Source: Corallium rubrum
Taxonomy: Eukaryota > Cnidaria > Anthozoa > Scleralcyonacea > Coralliidae
Direction of reading: 5' to 3'
Assembly: GCA_964035015.1 (NCBI GenBank)
Contig: CAXIUP010000120.1
Coordinates: 1,568,001-1,632,000, forward strand
Length of the DNA: 64,000 nt
Both the position numbers and the translations under genes were made by a program. The notes under the pieces are model-generated. The model saw only the letters and a list, made by a program, of their open reading frames with translations. It was not told where the DNA came from and searched no databases. Below, in pieces: positions 1-10,300 of this stretch; within the stretch, counting starts at the first letter, position 1; each line of letters opens with the position of its first letter.

Positions 1-573
1 CAGAAGGACAATCCCCCACCCCGCCCCAATTATTCAAACAGAAATGCGGAAATTTCGAGGTCCTGGGATTCCCTCTTTCCCCCGGACCACGTATCGGCGT
101 ACAACGATCAAGAAAAATTTCACAATAGATACACTCCGAATCGAACTACGATTAGTAGAGTCTCAACAAAAAGCTTTATTTTGCACTCTGATCACTACTT
201 ACTGTATTTTACCTCACGATGATAATGTTGCACGATGCGGTGAACCGTTGGTTCTATTTCTTAATAAATAGTATATTTATTTATGACTTTATTTCGTGTT
301 CTATGCTAGACATTAATATTCTTGTTACGATTACGTCTCCCGCGTGGTTCCTCACCGGTTACAGATCGAGAAACGTTGCAGATTTGTCAAAAAGGTATCG
401 GTCCTTTCAGGATTACTGATGCTAAGTAACAAAGCGAGCAATCACATGCAAGTAATTTTGGCCTGAATTAAAAATGACCCCTATTATCCAATCATATTCG
501 AGTAATTTTGCCCGCTGTATTATTAGATTGATTATTGATTTATGATATATTACTTCTCAAACTCATTAATAAT
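1..573. other. No gene recognised
   Basis: Open frames here are short and have no recognisable domain, repeat or splice context. I see only unassigned AT-rich sequence leading into the AAT microsatellite. Confidence 0.5.
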
Positions 574-575
574 TC

Positions 576-609
<34 letters not shown>

Positions 610-610
610 T
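574..610. repeat. (AAT)n microsatellite
   Basis: About a dozen AAT units run up to the 3' end of the first HINE. ATT/AAT units also flank the other end of that element (about 2029-2036), so the element probably entered a short AAT tract. Confidence 0.85.
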
Positions 611-2030
611 AACAAGACGCCTGCTTAGGCGTTCACTCGGGCTACTTATAGCAATGCAGCTTGGCATACATATTAAGCATTTGTTAAAAAGTACAAAATA
701 GCCTAGCATTGAAACGGTGGCCATACTGGCGTACCAAAACAATGAAATGGTGGCCATACTACTGTAGCAAAACAATGAAATGGTGGCCATACTGGTGTAC
801 CAAAACAATGAAATGGTGGCCGTACTGGCATACCAAAACAATGAAATGGTGGCCATACTGGTGTACCAAAACAATGAAATGGTGGCCATACTGGTGTGCC
901 AAAACATTGAAATGGTGGCCATACTGGTGTACCAAAACAATGAAATGGTGGCCATACTGGTGTACCAAAACTATGAAATTGTGGCCATACTGGTGTACCA
1001 AAACATTGAAATGGTGGCCATACTGGTGTACCAAAAGAATGAAATGGTGGCCATAGTGGTGTACTAAAACATTGAAATGGTGGCCATACTGGTGTAGCAA
1101 AATATTGAGATGGTGGCCACACTGGTGTGCCAAAACATTGAAATGGTAGCCATACGGATGCAGCAAAACAATGAAATGGTGGCCATACTAGTGTAGCAAA
1201 ACATTGAAATGGTGACCATACTAGTGTAGCAAAACATTGAAATGGTGGCCATACTGGTGTGCCATAACAATGCAATGGTGGCCATACTCGTGTACCAAAA
1301 CATTGAAATGGTGGCCATACTGGTGTACCAAAACATTGAAATGGTGGCCATACTGGTGTACCAAAACATTGAAATGGTGGCCGTAATGGTGTACCCAAAC
1401 AATAATATACACTTGATGAAAGTAATGTATAAAGTGTTTTATTACAATAATAAACAATACAAGCAAAAATAAAGGAAACCACATACAGCATTCACAGACA
1501 AGTCAGTTCAGTTAAATGTCAACCTCGATGAAGATGTAAAACACAGCATGTTTACCTTTCACTTCCAAGTTGGCTTTATCGACTTTCTTTGTTCTTTGAT
1601 TTACAGCACTTGAGCAACATTTTCAGGACAATTTAATTAATATTAACACATGTAAGATCATGTAAGTTGATCGAGAACACATTGGTCGAGAATTTTCGTA
1701 TAAAGTTTGATCGAGTACTGCACATTTTCAGCGTACGGTTATCGAGATCACCAACCAACCCAGGTCTACTATAGTCTATTGTAAGCATTGTGAGCGTGTT
1801 TATCATTAAAACACAAATTCACTTCGAACAACACAACCAAAGGCCGTCGGGAGAGAAAAAATGCATCACTCCTGCACGCTCCTGCATGAAAATCATCGGC
1901 CATTAAAAATACACCGGCGTGGTTTCGCAAAGCCTATCGGGATGATGCAATAATTGCAATTTGTCGACACAAAAAAAAAAAAATAACAGAGCCGAAACCT
2001 AGACTCGGCTACCACAGGTAGCCCGAGTAA
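611..2030 (-). mobile_element. HINE copy 1 (non-autonomous Helentron)
   Basis: This is a non-coding element of the DINE-1/HINE type, read on the minus strand. The 5' end is at the right, with the asymmetric terminal repeat GTAGCCCGAGT at 2018-2028. Its partner, ACTCGGGCTAC at 635-645, is internal. Outside it lies the 3' hairpin ACGCCTGCTTAGGCGT (617-632), followed by AACAAG. A 33-bp minisatellite fills the centre. The 5' ~600 bp are shared with the copy at 59,564-61,193 and partly with the divergent promoter region of the autonomous Helentron near 40.2-40.8 kb. That supports derivation from it by internal deletion. An outer-versus-inner inverted repeat plus a 3' hairpin is the known architecture of Helentron-associated elements. 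The class is well supported; the exact terminal base is uncertain by a few nucleotides. Confidence 0.82.
708..1403. repeat. 33-bp minisatellite in HINE 1
   Basis: About 21 head-to-tail copies of a 33-bp unit with the core AATGGTGGCCATACTGGTGT. Variants such as ACATTG/ACAATG and TAGC/TACC alternate. Because 33 is divisible by three, open frames persist in five or six frames and give repetitive pseudo-proteins with no coding meaning. The same unit fills the centre of the HINE at 59.9-60.5 kb. Confidence 0.95.
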
Positions 2031-2525
2031 TAATAATGGCTTTATTAGTAGTTCATCCACAAGGTGGCTCTTCGCCTACTAATTACAAATACATAAATAT
2101 AATATACTAAATATTTTTTTTAAAATATAAGAAAATATAACTGTAAATAGTCTATAACTTTGTACATGCTAAAAATTAGTTAAGAAGTTCTTTCTGCTAG
2201 ATGGGTTTTAACTTTGCTCGAGAACTGCGCAAAGTTACTGCAGTTTCTGAGTTCAGCAGGTAATTTATTGAAAACCTGTGCCGCTTGATCTTGGAATGTT
2301 CCCATCTCTAATTTACTCGCTAGTTCTAATTTCGGAGCAGTTAGTGACTTTAAACTATAGGATCGTACGACATGTTGCTTCAGTTTTATGGGAAAGTCCT
2401 CAGAATATATCGACTTATGTGCTAATTTTGCAATATTGTATTCTAAGCGTTCTTTTATGGGCAGCCATCTGAGTTCTTTCAGATCCAATGGAATGGAAAT
2501 CAGTACAGACACAGAGTTTGGAATT
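2031..2525 (-). pseudogene. LINE 3' fragment (CR1/L2-like reverse transcriptase end)
   Basis: A minus-strand frame from about 2512 to 2180 encodes the C-terminal end of a non-LTR retrotransposon polymerase. It contains a LRWLPIKERLEYNIAKLAHK-type motif and, about 60 residues later, FNKLPAELRNCSNFAQFSSK, ending just after KTHLAE. In CR1/L2-type elements these two blocks (LHWLPV...; NALP..IR....F...LK..L) follow the RT domain. The sequence upstream does not continue the protein, so the copy is 5'-truncated, as is usual for LINEs. The A/T-rich 3' tail (2031-2180) abuts the HINE end. No catalytic RT residues remain. Family-level assignment is firm; the clade is tentative. Confidence 0.7.
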
Positions 2526-2764
2526 TGGATGTGTCGTCAAACACTTGCACACATTAAGCCAACTTTTACCTCAAATTTCTCTTCAAATACTGATTCGTTT
2601 GAGAAGCTAAACCTCGACAGTATTGTTTGATCTGATATCAAAACACCAAGAATTTGGTTAAAAAACCTCGGCTTCGCCTTGATTTTCAACAGTTTCGGTG
2701 CTTGACATCAGATCAAACACTCCTCGTGTATGATATACTACATCAAAAAACTCATTAGTAAATG
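2526..2764. other. Unassigned spacer
   Basis: Sequence between the LINE fragment and the SINE. It holds a short imperfect inverted pair around CTGATATCAAA (about 2632) and TTTTTTGATGTAGT (about 2745, opposite sense). No gene is visible. Confidence 0.4.
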
Positions 2765-3100
2765 CGGGTAGCACGAGTGGCGTTTGCTGATAGGGCGCTG
2801 CCTCTCACCAATAGTATATATATAGCCCGGTCGGACGGGGTTAATACTTGAATGGGTGACCGTTTGAGAATAACCTCGTACTCCGCCAGCTTGGGACTAA
2901 CGTGAGTAGAGTTTAGTTGGTCTCTCCTGTACTCCGAGGGTTTTTCGCTGGGTTCTCCGGTTTTCCTCCCTCCGTAAAATCAACACCTAGGTCTTAGTTG
3001 TCTACACATAGGAGTTTGATGTCAATTGGGAAGAAAGTTCTGTTCCTCTCTCCTGCCACACGTTAAGTGGAAATTTAATAAATTCAAATTCAAATCATGA
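2765..3100 (+). mobile_element. 5S rRNA/tRNA-like SINE
   Basis: Positions 2823-2893 resemble the 3' half of animal 5S rRNA. GGTTAATACTTGAATGGGTG then ACCG corresponds to the 5S box C region, and a GAATAACCTCGTACTCC stretch follows. Just upstream, TAGCACGAGTGG looks like a pol III A-box. The tail has CTCCGAGGGTTTTTCGC and TTCTCCGGTTTTCCTCCC and ends in an AAATTCAAATTCAAATC tract. I recall this tail from anthozoan SINEs, which is one reason for the organism call. It is not a functional 5S gene because the 5' half is missing or altered. Confidence 0.6.
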
Positions 3101-3212
3101 AACAAAAACCACGAACAAAATCCGTCTTTAACGATGTCTTTATATGTGCTAAAGAACCCTCTTGATTTAGACAACGTTGTTTTTATTTTAATATTACTAC
3201 GCTAATGAACTT

Positions 3213-3600
3213 ACCAAACCAATAACAATTGCGAATTTTTCAAATAAAACCAGAGGGCTTCACTCGGGGCGACTTAAGAACAAAGCGTTTCATTTGTTCA
3301 AAAAAATTTTCGCAGTCCGATTCCGAGATAAACTACCAGCAAAACAATGTCAGCGTTTTTTTTATTCATTGCCTGGTTTCCATTTTATGACTTATTTTCT
3401 CCGAATGTTGGTCGAAAAACAGCAGCGAAAAATCGACACATCAAAAAACGCTGAGAACGTTTTGCTGGAAATTTATCTCGGAATTAAACTGCAAAAAAAG
3501 ATTTTGAACAAAATAAAACGGTTTTTATTTGAGTCGAGCCGAGTGAAGCCTTCTGGTTTTAATTTAAAAATTCACAACTTTTATTGGTTTGTGTTTATCG
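3213..3600. mobile_element. Foldback element / MITE, ~390 bp
   Basis: The two halves are reverse complements over most of their length. CCAGAGGGCTTCACTCGG near 3252 pairs with CCGAGTGAAGCCTTCTGG near 3540, the flanking AAACCAATAA near 3218 pairs with TTATTGGTTTG near 3583, and CCAGCAAAAC (3338) pairs with GTTTTGCTGG (3459). The 112-codon open frame across it is a by-product. No clean target duplication was identified, so the superfamily is open. Confidence 0.72.
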
Positions 3601-5205
3601 CAAAATCAAAGACATTGTATTCTACAAATTAATAGCTTTCTAACGATATCTATTTTATTTTTGCGGCATAAATTCTGACGAATTGAGAGCGTTTACCGAA
3701 ATGACCCTGCAAACCTTAACGAAGACCTTAAGAACACTCTACCTTGAGCTGGGTCACTGGCCTGCCGTTTCTTGTTCCTTGAATCTGATATCAGAGCCAT
3801 CTGATGTGCTGACGTCATCTGGAAGATTAAAATAAAGCAAAATATAAGAGATAGGACAAAAGCATAGTTTACTTATTAAACACGTCGATGATCTCAATAT
3901 TTATCCTGTCTATTACAATAACAATTTATACATAACTTCTCACACATCATAATCATTAGATATTCATAGCATTCCGGCCAATCCGGTTGCTTGATTTATG
4001 TCACATGTACTTACCTAGAAACCCAGTCTAAACCAGAGACCAATTAATTCAAGTGCGAGAACAATAAATGTGTTAATTTAAAATTTCAATACAGTAAACT
4101 GTATTTAGAAAACATTTCTAAATACAATACGCTGTATTTAGAAATCATTTCCCAATATAGTTTTCTGTCGCTATAGAAACCAGTTTCAAATACAACAGAT
4201 TTTTAACCTAATAGCGCTTCACAATATAAGCGACTACATGCGATACATATATTACAAGTAAAATAGACTAACAAGAAACCAAACTTACGTTGGTGCAATT
4301 TAAGTTATTCGACGACAGACAGAAACCTACGAAAAGCACTAAAACAGTGATGTTGCTTGCAGACTGATTGAAGTAATGAAGTTTAAACATCCATGTACCT
4401 TTCATAATATTATGAAGTACGTATAAAAGTGTACAAGACAGTCACCTCACGCTTTGTTTTCTCCGGTACCGACCATTAACATCTTCTGTCTTCTTTATAG
4501 TTTGTAAAGTTCTACATTATTCCAATTGTCATCTATATTTTCTCTGCTCAATATCAGTCCTGGCTAAAGGTCCTGCTATTCAACATAATCTAATGTATGT
4601 TATCCAATAAATCCAACGTCTTGCGAATCAAAACTCTGTTTTAAAACAAAATTTTCCCCTGTCTCTGCAAGCGCTTGACGACCAGTCTGTTGTGATTGCC
4701 CTCATTTCAATGAATATCTAATGATGTGTAAGAAGTTATTTCACACATAAGGGCACATAAGACTTAGAAACCACGTCTAGAACACTAACTCGGATTTGAA
4801 ATATTACAAGAAATACAGTAATACGCAACGAACTAAACAGAAGAAGTGGGAAGGTACTGCATTTCCATTTTGACTGTAATTTTACCTTGATAAACCAGGT
4901 AGCTCGTATTAAAGGAACAGAGTGTTCGCAAACACTGTTTAGTAACTCTTCCTTTTTGTTAAATACTGGAACCTAAAAAGTAGAAAAGAAATAAATCATG
5001 AAAATATTAAAAATAGAAATAAAAACAATAAACAGTCTAAAGCATGGCCAATGAACTAATTTTTTATGAGGGATATGCAGGTTTTAGTCAAGTACAATGT
5101 CCAGATGGCCAAATTGTCCATGTAGGCAAAGTTAAACCTCAGCTAATGGACACCTTTAGTAAGCGGTCACGACGCTCGAGTCCAAACCTGATAGTTGCTA
5201 TTAAG
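3601..5205. other. Unassigned region
   Basis: AT-rich sequence with no recognisable gene. Small dyads occur at about 4090-4160 (AATACAGTAAACTGTATT and related GTATTTAGAAA units). An open frame begins at 5044 and runs to 5292, but its end is supplied by the MITE that follows. Its first ~40 codons look protein-like but match no family I recognise. Confidence 0.4.
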
Positions 5206-5335
5206 ACCACGTCCACACGTATGCGTTTTCATAGCGTTTTTATATTGTTCTCGTTCCTCAGGGGAGCAGAAAACAATGGTCTCATTACCTGAAACAATAC
5301 GAAAACGCTAGGAAAACGTATACCTGTGGACGTGG
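5206..5335. mobile_element. MITE with ~45-bp terminal inverted repeats
   Basis: ACCACGTCCACACGTATGCG at the left end pairs with CGTATACCTGTGGACGTGG at the right. The pairing continues through the GCGTTTTTATATTG / CAATACGAAAACGC regions. The element is only ~130 bp and the arms almost meet, so it is a near-hairpin. No coding content. Confidence 0.75.
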
Positions 5336-5629
5336 CCGAAATGACTACAGCATTTGCCCTTCATTAAAGCAAAATTGACAATATTGATTTTTTTGTTATA
5401 CGGAACAATTAATAAGGTGTTAATGAATTTACTTATAGCGCAATTGAAACTTGATTGGCGTTATTGACGTTTGAAACACACGAATGAAGAAGCGAATCAC
5501 TATAGTGATCACCGCTTTTGCTTTAATGACAGGCAAGTGCTGTATATACTATAGATAATGTTTAATTTTACTAAAAATTGCTTTTTACATACATTTTAAA
5601 AATGTAATGGCAACTATAAATACTAGAAT
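5336..5629. other. Unassigned spacer
   Basis: AT-rich sequence, no gene or clear repeat seen. Confidence 0.4.
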
Positions 5630-5860
5630 AAATGATATTGGGCATTTCACTCGATTACACAGCATGTTCTAAGGATTTAGGGTGAAGGAAAATTCGAGTA
5701 TAGAATATATATATTTTAAGACCAAACCGGGAGCAGTTGCGAAAAATGCAACTACACAGGCCCTCCGGCAGGAATTGAACCCACGACCTTGCGATTCTAG
5801 TGCAATGCTCTGACCACTGAGCCACGGAGGCCGTTGCCGAGAGCTCGATCGCGAGTTCTG
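5630..5860 (-). mobile_element. tRNA-derived SINE, copy 1
   Basis: On the minus strand a tRNA-like head reads CTCCGTGGCTCAGTGGTCAG (A-box; 5829-5810) and, after an anticodon-loop-like stretch, GGTCGTGGGTTCAATTCCTG (B-box, about 5790-5770). A body unrelated to tRNA follows and ends in GGCATTTCAC-complement / ATATCATTT at the left. It lacks a proper acceptor stem, so it is a SINE and not a tRNA gene. Copies at 5896-6126 and 47,110-47,342 share the full length. Confidence 0.88.
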
Positions 5861-5895
5861 TATATGGTAATGCCAGGAGAGAATTGGGTATATTA

Positions 5896-6126
5896 TAAAT
5901 GATATTGGGCATTTCACTCGATTACACAGCATGTTCTAAGGATTTAAGGTGAAGGAAAATTCGAGTGTAGAATATATACATTTTAAGACCAAACCGGGAG
6001 CAGTTGCGAAAAATGCAACTACACAAGCCCTCTGGCAGGAATTGAACCCACGACCTTGCGATTCTAGTGCAATGCTCTGACCACTGAGCCACGGAGGCCG
6101 TTGCCGAGAGCTCGATCGCGAGTTCT
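5896..6126 (-). mobile_element. tRNA-derived SINE, copy 2
   Basis: Same orientation and same length as copy 1, separated from it by only ~35 bp. GTATATT on both sides (about 5888 and 6127) may be a short target duplication. It differs from copy 1 by scattered substitutions in the tRNA head. Confidence 0.88.
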
Positions 6127-6305
6127 GTATATTTGAAAGACCTCTTCAGTTTGTCGAAGTTTTGCGACGAAACTAGTATTCATAGACACCATAGTAGATA
6201 CTATGCTATCAGTCAAAACATAGAATGAAACGACAACGTAACGACAAACCACCGAAGCCAAAATAACTACTGTACACCAAGTATTTAAAGTGTTTATATC
6301 AAATC

Positions 6306-6709
6306 AGTTAATAAGTTATTTTGCCGTTTTTGATTTAGTCAATAGTTCCTGACTTATTGGCTTCTGAACATGCCAATTCCCAAAAATTTCCGTTGTTCAT
6401 TTTAATACCTTGGGGGCCTGGGACTCAGGAACAAGTCAATCCAAAACAACTACGTTTCGGCTTATTGATTCACAAAAACACATATATTTGACTGAAAAAT
6501 CGAAATGGCGAGCTCACATCCGTTTTCCAGTACGCACGAGAGTTCCAATAAGAAGACAGTCGGCTTAGGTTCCTGAGTCCCAGGCCCCCGTGTTTAAAAA
6601 TAAATAAACGACGGAAATGTTTGGCGAAAAGCCGAAATTGGCATGTTTAAAGGCTTATATCTCAGAAACTATTAAAGTAAATCAAAAACGGCAAAATAAC
6701 TTATTAACT
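6306..6709. mobile_element. Foldback element, ~400 bp
   Basis: AGTTAATAAGTTATTTTGCC at the left end is mirrored by GGCAAAATAACTTATTAACT at the right. An inner pair GGGGGCCTGGGACTCAGGAA / TTCCTGAGTCCCAGGCCCCC encloses a ~120-bp core, and AACATGCCAATT / AATTGGCATG also pair. No open frame of interest. Superfamily unknown. Confidence 0.8.
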
Positions 6710-7507
6710 AACTTTTTTTGCTCTATTCAAATACGTTAAACCCCACAAGTGATATAAGCACCTTAATAAGTCAATATATGCTACGAATCTATGATCCTAA
6801 TACATTACGAAGCGACATATCAAGAAGAGGTTTTTACAAATTTAGTAAGCTTTTTCAGTATGAATTATAGTAAATTATTAATTCTGATGTACTAAACGGA
6901 ACTTAAAATGAAAACAAAAGTTTTCCAAAGCCTCTTTAAAATCGTTAAATGATTTCATATTCAGACGAGGCAATTTGTGGCCAACATGTGTTCAGCAATC
7001 TGATCGAGCTTTGTATAAAACTGATAAGGGATCATGTGCATTGGGCTCGTGAAGGGCTCCGCTTGAAACGTCAGTTTCCCGTTATCAAAAACCTCGGCAA
7101 TTTACCACATTTTCACTTTGCTTGATAGAGTGGAGAATGATGTTCAATGAAGGTCACATGCAACCTAAAACGACTTTGCTTTATCTTAAAGTATACAACG
7201 AATAAAATAAAATGATAAAGTTTCGTCAAAAAAATGCAAGTAATTAAAGAAATACAAGCGTTCAAAATCTACGGAAATCCATTTCCGATGCCTCTCAGAC
7301 ATTTTTCCGATTTTATTCCGATATACTCCGATTTTCAATCATATTTATAAGAAAGGTAATAACCCTAGGTTTTCGATTTAGGTTTCTATCCGAACGGTTA
7401 CTACAACTAAAAACTAGAAATTACTATCGCAAGTGAAGTGCTGCCTCAAATGGGACAAAAACCTTTAGCCTACTCCAGAAACAACTCTGTGTAGTCTGTG
7501 GCCAATG
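6710..7507. other. Unassigned region
   Basis: No coding signal recognised. There is a slightly repetitive TTTCCGAT / TTATTCCGATATACTCCGA stretch near 7285-7335. Confidence 0.4.
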
Positions 7508-7616
7508 TGACAACCCCTTGTCCACTCCACCCAAGATTGCCCACTCCACCCAAGATTGCCCAATCCACCTGAGTTTGCCCACTCCACCCAAGTTTGCCCA
7601 CTCCACCCAAGTTTTT
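7508..7616. repeat. ~19-20-bp tandem repeat
   Basis: About five imperfect units of CCCACTCCACCCAAG(T/A)TTG. The minus-strand Gly/Trp-rich open frames across it come from the repeat. Confidence 0.85.
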
Positions 7617-8156
7617 CTCACCTCTTCCCCATAAGAGCCCACAGAGTTGCCTGCGAAGGACGCTGGAAAGTCCCAAAATTTAATATTAATTACAATAGAC
7701 AGAGTATTTACACATTTCTTCTATATATTTTTTAATTATAAATTTGAAAACTACAAGTTACTATAACTTATCGCTTGACATAATATGGCAAGGGTTTTGA
7801 CAGGATATACACACAATAATATACAAATATTAAATAATCATGCCTCTTGCTCTAATGCTGTGGCAAAACTGTCAATGCAATTCCAAGTGCTTAATTATGT
7901 TTTGACAAATCTAGAGCTTTAATAACATTATACAGTACAGCAATGTACCATTAAGCCCAGAATTTGTACCAGTCAACACACACACACGCAGTCAGAATGT
8001 TGATCAGCGAAAACACAATGAACCCACACCAATATACACCTAAAAATAGAAGAAAACAACCGTGAAATTTCCTACCAAGGAACACAGTTGTCAGTTGTAG
8101 AAACTCATATCTTACCTCGACAAGATAAACTCTCCTCAACGAAATTGTAAGACAGT
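7617..8156. other. Unassigned spacer
   Basis: AT-rich, no gene recognised. Confidence 0.4.
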
Positions 8157-8450
8157 TCACAACTTAGTGTGTCGTGGCATTGCCATTTGCCAATTTAGAA
8201 AATCCATCGCCGTCGTGGTGTTGACAACTTCTGATCGACATGTCGCAATGGACTTGTCTTCTAACCAACAGTTGGTAAGTTGTTCAGCGACATCTCTCAT
8301 GAGGAATGAGATCATGGTTGTCGAGTTCCACTTGATAGTTTGTGCTGTTAACAGCGCTGATAAACTCATGAACGAGCACTGCTTTCCTCGAGACTGGCCA
8401 CTGAAACCTTCATGACCTTGATGAATACTTCCACGAGAAAGTAAAGACAT
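8157..8450 (-). pseudogene. Relic of a transposon-encoded cysteine-protease domain
   Basis: A 97-codon minus-strand frame contains GSIHQGHEGF followed by SRGKQCSFMSLSALLTAQ. The latter resembles the active-site cysteine segment of the tegument/OTU-like protease in the Helentron of this window, where the frame around 39,405 reads NAGQQCVAMSLSALIHNF. The spacing of the Gln-Cys pair and the following MSLSAL is the same. The preceding Gly-His-Gln-Gly block is typical of the same protease group in other transposon genes, from memory. The frame ends about 70 residues later without the histidine/aspartate block, so this is a fragment. Which element it came from is unknown. Confidence 0.45.
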
Positions 8451-9454
8451 GATGTATTTGTTCTTATCGCGAATTTTCTGTCGAGGAAGAAGCTGAACCG
8501 GTAGCGGAACATGCGCACTGAGTCACATCAGCTCATATATGGATGACGTAATGCCGACAGACAAACAAATATTTTACAAACCCAAAATTTAACAAATCGA
8601 GATCTTGGTCGGCTATACATAGCTCGGAAAAAGGACTGGGCACGAGGCAACGTCAAGAATAGTGTGCTGCCTCGCTGACGCTCGGCAGCAATCAGTAAGT
8701 ATGCAATCTTTAATTCTTTCCTGTCCAAATCGGTCATTAGTGTTTTATTCTGGCTAACGCCAGACGATTTTATTCACCTCTGGGGAAGCCCTCGGACAGG
8801 AATGAGTTAAGCAATAAAATAAAAAGTGTCTACTACAGTATTCGTGAGTGGTGACAAAGAGGGTCCAATGACGTCATAGTTGCTATACACGAAGGCATTT
8901 CCGACAATGTGACAATTTGAATTTAACAAGATTTCCGGAAAGACCAATATCTCCGAAACCTTAACAAATTTCCATGGAAGTTTTGTCGGATGTGTTACAC
9001 TATCATCAACTTCAATACAATGACGATAATATAAGTGTATTTTTATGTTGCATGTGCCCTTTAAACTTTGTGTACAGTACACTACCTTTTTACTTGCAAG
9101 GACTGACAAGGACTTGCTTCCGGCAAGGTCTTGCAACCAAGTTGATACATGACTTTTGGTTTTGGACGTGATCTGTCATTTAAATTAAAACACTATTAAT
9201 AATTCATGAAGAAAAGACAAATCGGGAAATGTTGCTTTTTGTATCCGCGCAACGCGCAGATATATTGCTATCGTGTTGTGTGTTTGTGTGTGTGTGTTAA
9301 CTTTTTGGTGTAACCGCTGACCTGTAATGTGTGCAGTAGTGTGACTGTTTATATTTCCTCGCCATGTTGTATGAACTACGGAGTGAGACGAACAACATTA
9401 TTTTCGAAGAAAGTCAATTGCAATGCTGTATGATTGGAGTAGTATGATTCAGGG
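8451..9454. other. Unassigned region
   Basis: Several open frames of 60-110 codons on both strands, none with a recognisable domain. A GT-rich stretch lies near 9275-9295. Confidence 0.4.
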
Positions 9455-10300
9455 ATACTTTAAAATGATTGCGTTTGACCGTACGCCAAGTAAATAGCGT
9501 AATAATGCAATTTGATATTTGCGCTCATGTCCGTTCAAATAGCCTTTTCTCCGTTGTTATTCTATACCATGTTCTCTAATTCACATATGTTGTACAGAAT
9601 TTAACGCTCTATCTAATCGTACAAGTTTCCCAAATGGCACAAACCTACAGACGATTGATTTACTTTAAATATGACCGCGTTCGACCGTACGCCAAGTAAA
9701 TAGCGTAATAATTCAATTTGATATTTGCGCTCATGTCAGTTCAAATATATTTTTCTCCGTTGCAATTCTATACGATTTTTCTAATTCACATATGTTGTAC
9801 AGAATTTAACGCTCTATCTAATCGTGCAAGTTTCCCAAATGGCACAAACCTACAGACGATTGATTTACTTTAAATATGACCGCGTTTGACCGTACGCCAA
9901 GTAAATAGCGTAATAATGCAATTTGATATTTGCGCTCATGTCAGTTCAAATAGACTTTTCGCCGTTGTTATTCTATACCATGTTCTCTAATTCACATATG
10001 TTCATTGTTGTACAGAATTTAACGCTCTATCTAACCGTACAAGTTTCCCAAATAGCACAAACGTACAGACGATTGATTTACTTTAAATATGACCACGTTC
10101 GCCCGTATGCCATCAAGTAAATAGCGTAATAATGCAATTTGATATTTGCGCTCATGTCAGTTCAAATAGCCTTTTCTCCGTTGTTATTCTATACCATGTT
10201 CTCTAATTCACATATGTTGTACAGAATTTAACGCTCTATCTAACTGTAGAAGTTTCGTGAATGGCACAAACCTACAGACGATTCAGGGGTATACTTTAAA
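9455..10300. repeat. ~206-bp tandem repeat, four copies
   Basis: The phrase TTTGATATTTGCGCTCATGT recurs at 9511, 9717, 9922 and 10,138, giving periods of 206, 205 and 216. Units share ACCGTACGCCAAGTAAATAG and TTGTACAGAATTTAACGCTC. Copy 3 has a small insertion (TTCATTG near 10,003). No coding content; the 65-codon open frame at 9923 is a by-product. Confidence 0.93.

Noticed and set aside
566-1491. Overlapping repetitive open frames on both strands (QNNEMVAILVY-type and CFGTPVWPPF-type)
   Set aside because: They are produced by a 33-bp minisatellite whose length is a multiple of three. All frames stay open and no start, domain or splice context supports a protein. The same applies at 59.8-60.6 kb.
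2823-2893. 5S rRNA gene
   Set aside because: Only the 3' half is recognisable and it is fused to a SINE tail.
5758-5832. tRNA gene on the minus strand
   Set aside because: A- and B-boxes are present, but the acceptor stem does not pair and three long copies share a non-tRNA body, so it is a SINE.
9455-10300. CRISPR-like array
   Set aside because: The ~206-bp units are contiguous with no unique spacers, and the genome is eukaryotic. The 25-bp array at 54,335 and the CATATG arrays fail for the same reason.
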